This document shows, in pieces, positions 60,504 to 64,000 of a stretch of DNA of 64,000 bases. The stretch is from Streptomyces sp. 71268 (GTDB taxonomy: Bacteria; Actinomycetota; Actinomycetes; Streptomycetales; Streptomycetaceae), in contig NZ_CP114200.1 in the NCBI RefSeq assembly GCF_029392895.1, positions 6,268,501-6,332,500 of the forward strand, in the 5' to 3' direction. A program made the position numbers and the translations under genes. The notes under the pieces were generated by a model, which saw only the letters and a program-made list of their open reading frames with translations, was not told where the DNA came from and did not search any database. Numbering within the stretch: position 1 is the first letter of the stretch; every line of letters begins with the position of its first letter.

Positions 60504-61880
60504 GTGACCGCTGAGGCCGTGCAGACGACCGGGCCCGAACCGCTCCGGGCGGCGCCCCCCGCCGCCGAAGGCGCCCCGTTGCGCATCGCGCTGCTCACCT
60601 ACCGGGGCGACCCGTTCTGCGGCGGCCAGGGCGTGTACGTGCGCCACCTCTCCCGCGAGCTGGCCCGGCTCGGCCACCACGTCGAGGTGCTCGGCGCCCA
60701 GCCCTACCCCGTCCTGGACGGCGCTGACGGGGTGAACGGCGCGGACGGGCCCGACTATCCCGCTGGCGGCGGCGTCCACCTCACCGAACTGCCCAGCCTC
60801 GACCTCTACCGGCAGCCCGACCCGTTCCGCACGCCCAAGGCGCACGAGATCCGCGACTGGATCGACGCCCTCGAGGTCGGCACCATGTGGACCGGCGGCT
60901 TCCCCGAGCCGCTCACTTTCAGCCTCCGTGCCCGCCGCCACCTCGCGGCCCGGCGCGGCGCCTTCGACGTCGTGCACGACAACCAGACCCTCGGCTACGG
61001 CCTGCTCGGCCTGGAACGCGCCGGCTTCCCCCTGGTCACCACCATCCACCACCCGATCACGGTGGACCGCAAGCTGGAGCTGGACGCGGCCACCGACCGG
61101 CGCCGCCGCGCCTCGGTCCGCCGCTGGTACGCCTTCACCCGGATGCAGAAGCGCGTCGCCAAGCGGCTGCCGACGGTGCTCACCGTCTCCGGCTCCTCCC
61201 GCCAGGAGATCGTCGCCGACCTCGGCGTCTCCCCGCGCCGCGTGCACGTGGTGCCCATCGGCGCCGACACCACGCTCTTCTCGCCCGACCCCGCCGTTCC
61301 GCGGATCCCCGGCCGCGTCGTCACCACCTCCAGCGCCGACGTGCCGCTCAAGGGCCTCGTCTACCTGATCGAGGCGCTCGCCAAGCTGCGTACCGAACAG
61401 CCCGCCGCCCACCTGGTCGTGGTCGGCAAGCGCGCGGACGACGGACCGGTGGCCGCGGCCATCGAGCGGTACGGGCTCGCGGACGCCGTCCAGTTCGTCA
61501 AGGGCATCACCGACACGGAGCTGGTCGACCTGGTCCGTGGGGCGCAGGTGGCGTGCGTGCCCTCGCTGTACGAGGGGTTCTCGCTGCCCGCCGCCGAGGC
61601 CATGGCCACCGGCACCCCGCTGGTGGCCACCACCGGCGGCGCCATCCCCGAGGTGGCGGGCCCGGACGGCGAGACCTGCCTCGCGGTGCCGCCCGGCGAC
61701 GCGGGCGCGCTCGCCCAGGCCATCGGCCGGCTCCTGGACGACCCCGCGCTGCGGGCCCGACTCGGCGCGGCCGGCCGGGAACGCGTGCTGAGCCGCTTCA
61801 CCTGGGAACAGGCCGCGCGCGGCACCGTCGAGCACTACCGCGAGGCCATCCGCGTGCGGGCCGCCGCCCGGCGTCGCTGA
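60504..61880 (+). CDS. Glycosyltransferase family 4
   Basis: A 458-aa GT-B glycosyltransferase. The N-terminal half has RIALLTYRGDPFCGGQGVYV and RHLSRELARLGHHVEVLGAQ; the C-terminal half has VVTTSSADVPLKGLVYLIEA and the GT4 donor-site motif CVPSLYEGFSLPAAEAMATG, with VATTGGAIPEVAGPDGETCL. It transfers a sugar from a nucleotide donor, probably to a lipid or surface acceptor. GGGGG lies about 9 nt before the GTG at 60504. It is the first gene of a three-gene unit; 173 nt separate it from the methyltransferase gene. Confidence 0.94.
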   Translation: MTAEAVQTTGPEPLRAAPPAAEGAPLRIALLTYRGDPFCGGQGVYVRHLSRELARLGHHVEVLGAQPYPVLDGADGVNGADGPDYPAGGGVHLTELPSLDLYRQPDPFRTPKAHEIRDWIDALEVGTMWTGGFPEPLTFSLRARRHLAARRGAFDVVHDNQTLGYGLLGLERAGFPLVTTIHHPITVDRKLELDAATDRRRRASVRRWYAFTRMQKRVAKRLPTVLTVSGSSRQEIVADLGVSPRRVHVVPIGADTTLFSPDPAVPRIPGRVVTTSSADVPLKGLVYLIEALAKLRTEQPAAHLVVVGKRADDGPVAAAIERYGLADAVQFVKGITDTELVDLVRGAQVACVPSLYEGFSLPAAEAMATGTPLVATTGGAIPEVAGPDGETCLAVPPGDAGALAQAIGRLLDDPALRARLGAAGRERVLSRFTWEQAARGTVEHYREAIRVRAAARRR

Positions 61881-62053
61881 CCCCGTCCGCCCCGTACCCG
61901 CCGCACCACCCCGCCCGCCGAGCCCGCCCCCGACCCCGTGGCCCGCAAGCCCCGCCCGCCGCGAACCGCCCCGCACCGCCTCCCCGCCCCGGCACCCCCG
62001 CCGGTCCCCGGGAGGTGCCCCCACCGCTTGATGGAAAGAGAGGGCAGACCCCC

Positions 62054-62866
62054 GTGCTGACCGTCGACTTCTCCCGCTTCCCGCTCGCCGCAGGCGACCG
62101 GGTCCTCGACCTCGGCTGCGGCGCGGGCCGGCACGCCTTCGAGTGCTACCGGCGCGGCGCGCACGTCGTCGCGCTCGACCGCAACGGCGAGGAGATCCGC
62201 GAGGTCGCCCGGTGGTTCGCCGCCATGAAGGAGGCGGGGGAGGCGCCCGCGACGGCCACCGCCACCGCCCTGGAGGGCGACGCGCTCGCGCTGCCCTTCC
62301 CCGACGACAGCTTCGACGTCGTGATCATCTCCGAGGTCATGGAGCACATCCCCGACGACAAGGGCGTGCTCGCCGAGATGGTGCGGGTGCTGCGCCCGGG
62401 CGGTCGGATAGCGGTCACCGTTCCCCGGTACGGCCCGGAGAAGGTCTGCTGGGCCCTCTCGGACGCCTACCACGAGGTCGAGGGCGGCCACATCCGCATC
62501 TACCGCGCCGACGAACTGCTCGACAAGCTCCGCGAGGCCGGGCTGCGACCGTACGGCACCCACCACGCGCACGGCCTGCACAGCCCGTACTGGTGGCTCA
62601 AGTGCGCGTTCGGCGTGGACAACGACAAGGCGCTGCCGGTCCGCGCGTACCACAAGCTGCTCGTCTGGGACATCATGAAGAAGCCACTGGCCACCCGGGT
62701 CGCCGAGAGCGCGCTCAACCCGCTCATCGGCAAGAGCTTCGTGGCGTACGCGACGAAGCCGCACGCCCCCGCGCGGCCGTTGCCCGACCCCGTGCCGGAC
62801 GCCACCGCGAATGCCACCGGTCAGGCCGCCGCTCCCGCCCGCGCCGCCGTCGAGGAGCGGGCGTGA
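62054..62866 (+). CDS. Class I SAM-dependent methyltransferase
   Basis: A 270-aa methyltransferase: RVLDLGCGAGRHAFECYRRG (motif I), VVALDRNGEEIREVARWFAA, ALALPFPDDSFDVVIISEVM and EHIPDDKGVLAEMVRVLRPG, ending GRIAVTVPRYGPEKVCWALS. GAGAGGG is 8-9 nt before the GTG at 62054. An Ala/Pro tail follows. Its stop overlaps the start of the toroid gene (GTGA). It probably methylates the product of the neighbouring glycosyltransferase or its acceptor. Confidence 0.93.
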   Translation: MLTVDFSRFPLAAGDRVLDLGCGAGRHAFECYRRGAHVVALDRNGEEIREVARWFAAMKEAGEAPATATATALEGDALALPFPDDSFDVVIISEVMEHIPDDKGVLAEMVRVLRPGGRIAVTVPRYGPEKVCWALSDAYHEVEGGHIRIYRADELLDKLREAGLRPYGTHHAHGLHSPYWWLKCAFGVDNDKALPVRAYHKLLVWDIMKKPLATRVAESALNPLIGKSFVAYATKPHAPARPLPDPVPDATANATGQAAAPARAAVEERA

Positions 62867-63963
62867 CCGTCGCGGGCCGTGGGCCGGGGCGTACCGAACG
62901 CCTGGTGCTGCCCGGCGTGTTGACGGCGGAACAGGCCGCCGAGACCGTCGCCGGCATCCTCGCCGTACAGCGCGCGGACGGCGCCATCCCGTGGTTCCGT
63001 GGCCACCACCTCGACCCGTGGGACCACACCGAGACCGCCATGGCGCTGGACGCCGCGGGCGAGCACGAGCGCGCCGAGGCCGCCTACCGCTGGCTGGCCC
63101 GGCACCAGAACTCCGACGGCTCCTGGTACGCGGCCTACCCCGACACCCCCGACGGCGTGGCCGCCGACCGGCCGACCGACCGCGCCAAGGAGACCAACTT
63201 CTGCGCCTACGTCGCCGTCGGCACCTGGCACCACTACCTGGCCACCGGCGACGAGACCTTCCTCGACCAGCTCTGGCCCACCGTCTACGCGGCCATCGAG
63301 TTCGTTCTCGGCCTCCAGCAGCCCGGCGGCCAGATCGGCTGGAAGCGCGCCGCGCCCGACGACGGCGGCGCCCTGGTCACCGACGCGCTGCTGACCGGCT
63401 GCTCCTCGATCCACCACGCCCTGCGCTGCGCCCTGGCCATCGCCGAGCACCGCGAGGACCCGCAGCCCGACTGGGAGTTGGCGCTCGGCTGGCTCCGGCA
63501 CGCCATCCGGCACCACCCCGAGCGGTTCCTCGACAAGAGCCGCTACTCCATGGACTGGTACTACCCGGTCCTCGGCGGGGCGGTCACCGGCGCCGCCGCC
63601 AAGGAGCGCATCGCGAGCGGCTGGGACCGCTTCGTCGTCCCCGACTACGGCGTGCGCTGCGTGTCCCCCAACCCCTGGGTCACCGGCGGCGAGAGCTGCG
63701 AACTGGCCCTCGCCCTCTGGGCGATGGGCGAGAGCGACCACGCGGTACGGGTGCTGCGCTCCATCCACCACCTACGCGCCGCCGACGGCCTGTACTGGAC
63801 CGGCTACGTCTTCGACGACGACGCCATCTGGCCGCGCGAGCTGACCAGTTGGACCGCGGGCTCGCTGCTCCTCGCGGTGGCCGCGCTCGGCGGCGACGAG
63901 CCCACCGTGCAGGTCTTCGGCGGCGAGCGGCTGCCCACCGGGCTCGCCCCGGACTGCTGCTGA
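62863..63963 (+). CDS. Alpha/alpha-toroid protein (prenyltransferase/squalene-cyclase-like), cytoplasmic
   Basis: A 366-aa protein with toroid repeats: AETVAGILAVQRADGAIPWF, AEAAYRWLARHQNSDGSWYA, AIEFVLGLQQPGGQIGWKRA and VVPDYGVRCVSPNPWVTGGE. There is no signal peptide, so it is cytoplasmic. The DCTG-like squalene-cyclase catalytic DxDD is not present. The fold is shared with terpene cyclases, prenyltransferases and glycosidase-like proteins. It is translationally coupled to the methyltransferase (GTGA overlap). Only 37 bp follow to the window end. Together the three genes suggest biosynthesis of a glycosylated lipid or small molecule. Confidence 0.88.
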   Translation: MTVAGRGPGRTERLVLPGVLTAEQAAETVAGILAVQRADGAIPWFRGHHLDPWDHTETAMALDAAGEHERAEAAYRWLARHQNSDGSWYAAYPDTPDGVAADRPTDRAKETNFCAYVAVGTWHHYLATGDETFLDQLWPTVYAAIEFVLGLQQPGGQIGWKRAAPDDGGALVTDALLTGCSSIHHALRCALAIAEHREDPQPDWELALGWLRHAIRHHPERFLDKSRYSMDWYYPVLGGAVTGAAAKERIASGWDRFVVPDYGVRCVSPNPWVTGGESCELALALWAMGESDHAVRVLRSIHHLRAADGLYWTGYVFDDDAIWPRELTSWTAGSLLLAVAALGGDEPTVQVFGGERLPTGLAPDCC

Positions 63964-64000
63964 CCCCGCCGGGCCCGCCCCGGCCGCGCGCCCCGACGCC

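Overview
The window is a very GC-rich piece of chromosome from a Streptomyces-like actinomycete. The signs are the strong G/C third-position bias, frequent GTG starts and GTGA/ATGA gene overlaps, many apparently leaderless starts (TANNNT about 6-8 nt before the start codon), long perfect hairpins without U-tracts as terminators, and typical Streptomyces families (snapalysin with its LysR regulator, SCO2322-family protein, GT87-PAP2 fusion). I see no phage, insertion sequence, CRISPR array or integrase.

Layout. 1-9.8 kb is a ter (tellurium/stress) region: a cut-off TerD, a complete TerD, a TerC-like DUF475 membrane protein, a TerA-like protein, a TerD with a proline-rich tail, then the ter metabolic module (TIM-barrel C-C bond lyase, a 983-aa double phosphoribosyltransferase with TRSP and PELOTA domains, HAD phosphatase). 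9.8-17.7 kb holds DedA, a histidine kinase/response regulator pair, an O-methyltransferase, a GntR regulator, an FmdB zinc ribbon, a coiled-coil membrane protein, tRNA-Val(UAC) with a strong terminator, and a STAS protein. 17.6-25.6 kb holds the snpR-snpA pair, a secreted protein, a TetR regulator, asd, an alpha/beta hydrolase, an 18-bp tandem repeat, a lytic transglycosylase and a second DedA. 26-36.3 kb has DoxX, a Clp-N/HTH protein with two operators, PhoD phosphatase, a secreted HNH protein, a UPF0014 permease, a yybP-ykoY-type (Mn) riboswitch before a TMEM165/UPF0016 gene, two small coupled genes, a RibD-type reductase, a HAD phosphatase and a peptidoglycan-binding protein. 36.4-51.5 kb has an MFS-MarR fusion, a frameshifted GNAT gene, a monooxygenase, a lipoprotein, a DUF2000 protein, a GT87-PAP2 fusion, an MMPL transporter, two further GNATs, a secreted protein, a MerR regulator and a thiolase.

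51.5-58 kb is the most striking locus: a five-gene, translationally coupled operon on the minus strand. Its order of transcription is secreted alpha/alpha-toroid protein, SCO2322-family protein, ECF T component, double ECF ATPase, ECF S component. It is preceded by a clear cobalamin riboswitch core and a perfect hairpin. Together they read as a B12-repressed vitamin-capture and uptake system whose extracellular module has the same fold class as animal intrinsic factor and transcobalamin. After it come an SH3 protein, a small ferredoxin, a KstR-like TetR regulator with a perfect KstR-type operator, and a three-gene operon (GT4 glycosyltransferase, methyltransferase, second toroid protein) that runs to the window end.

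All functions are read from sequence motifs by eye. No database search was run, and start codons are chosen from Shine-Dalgarno or leaderless-promoter context.
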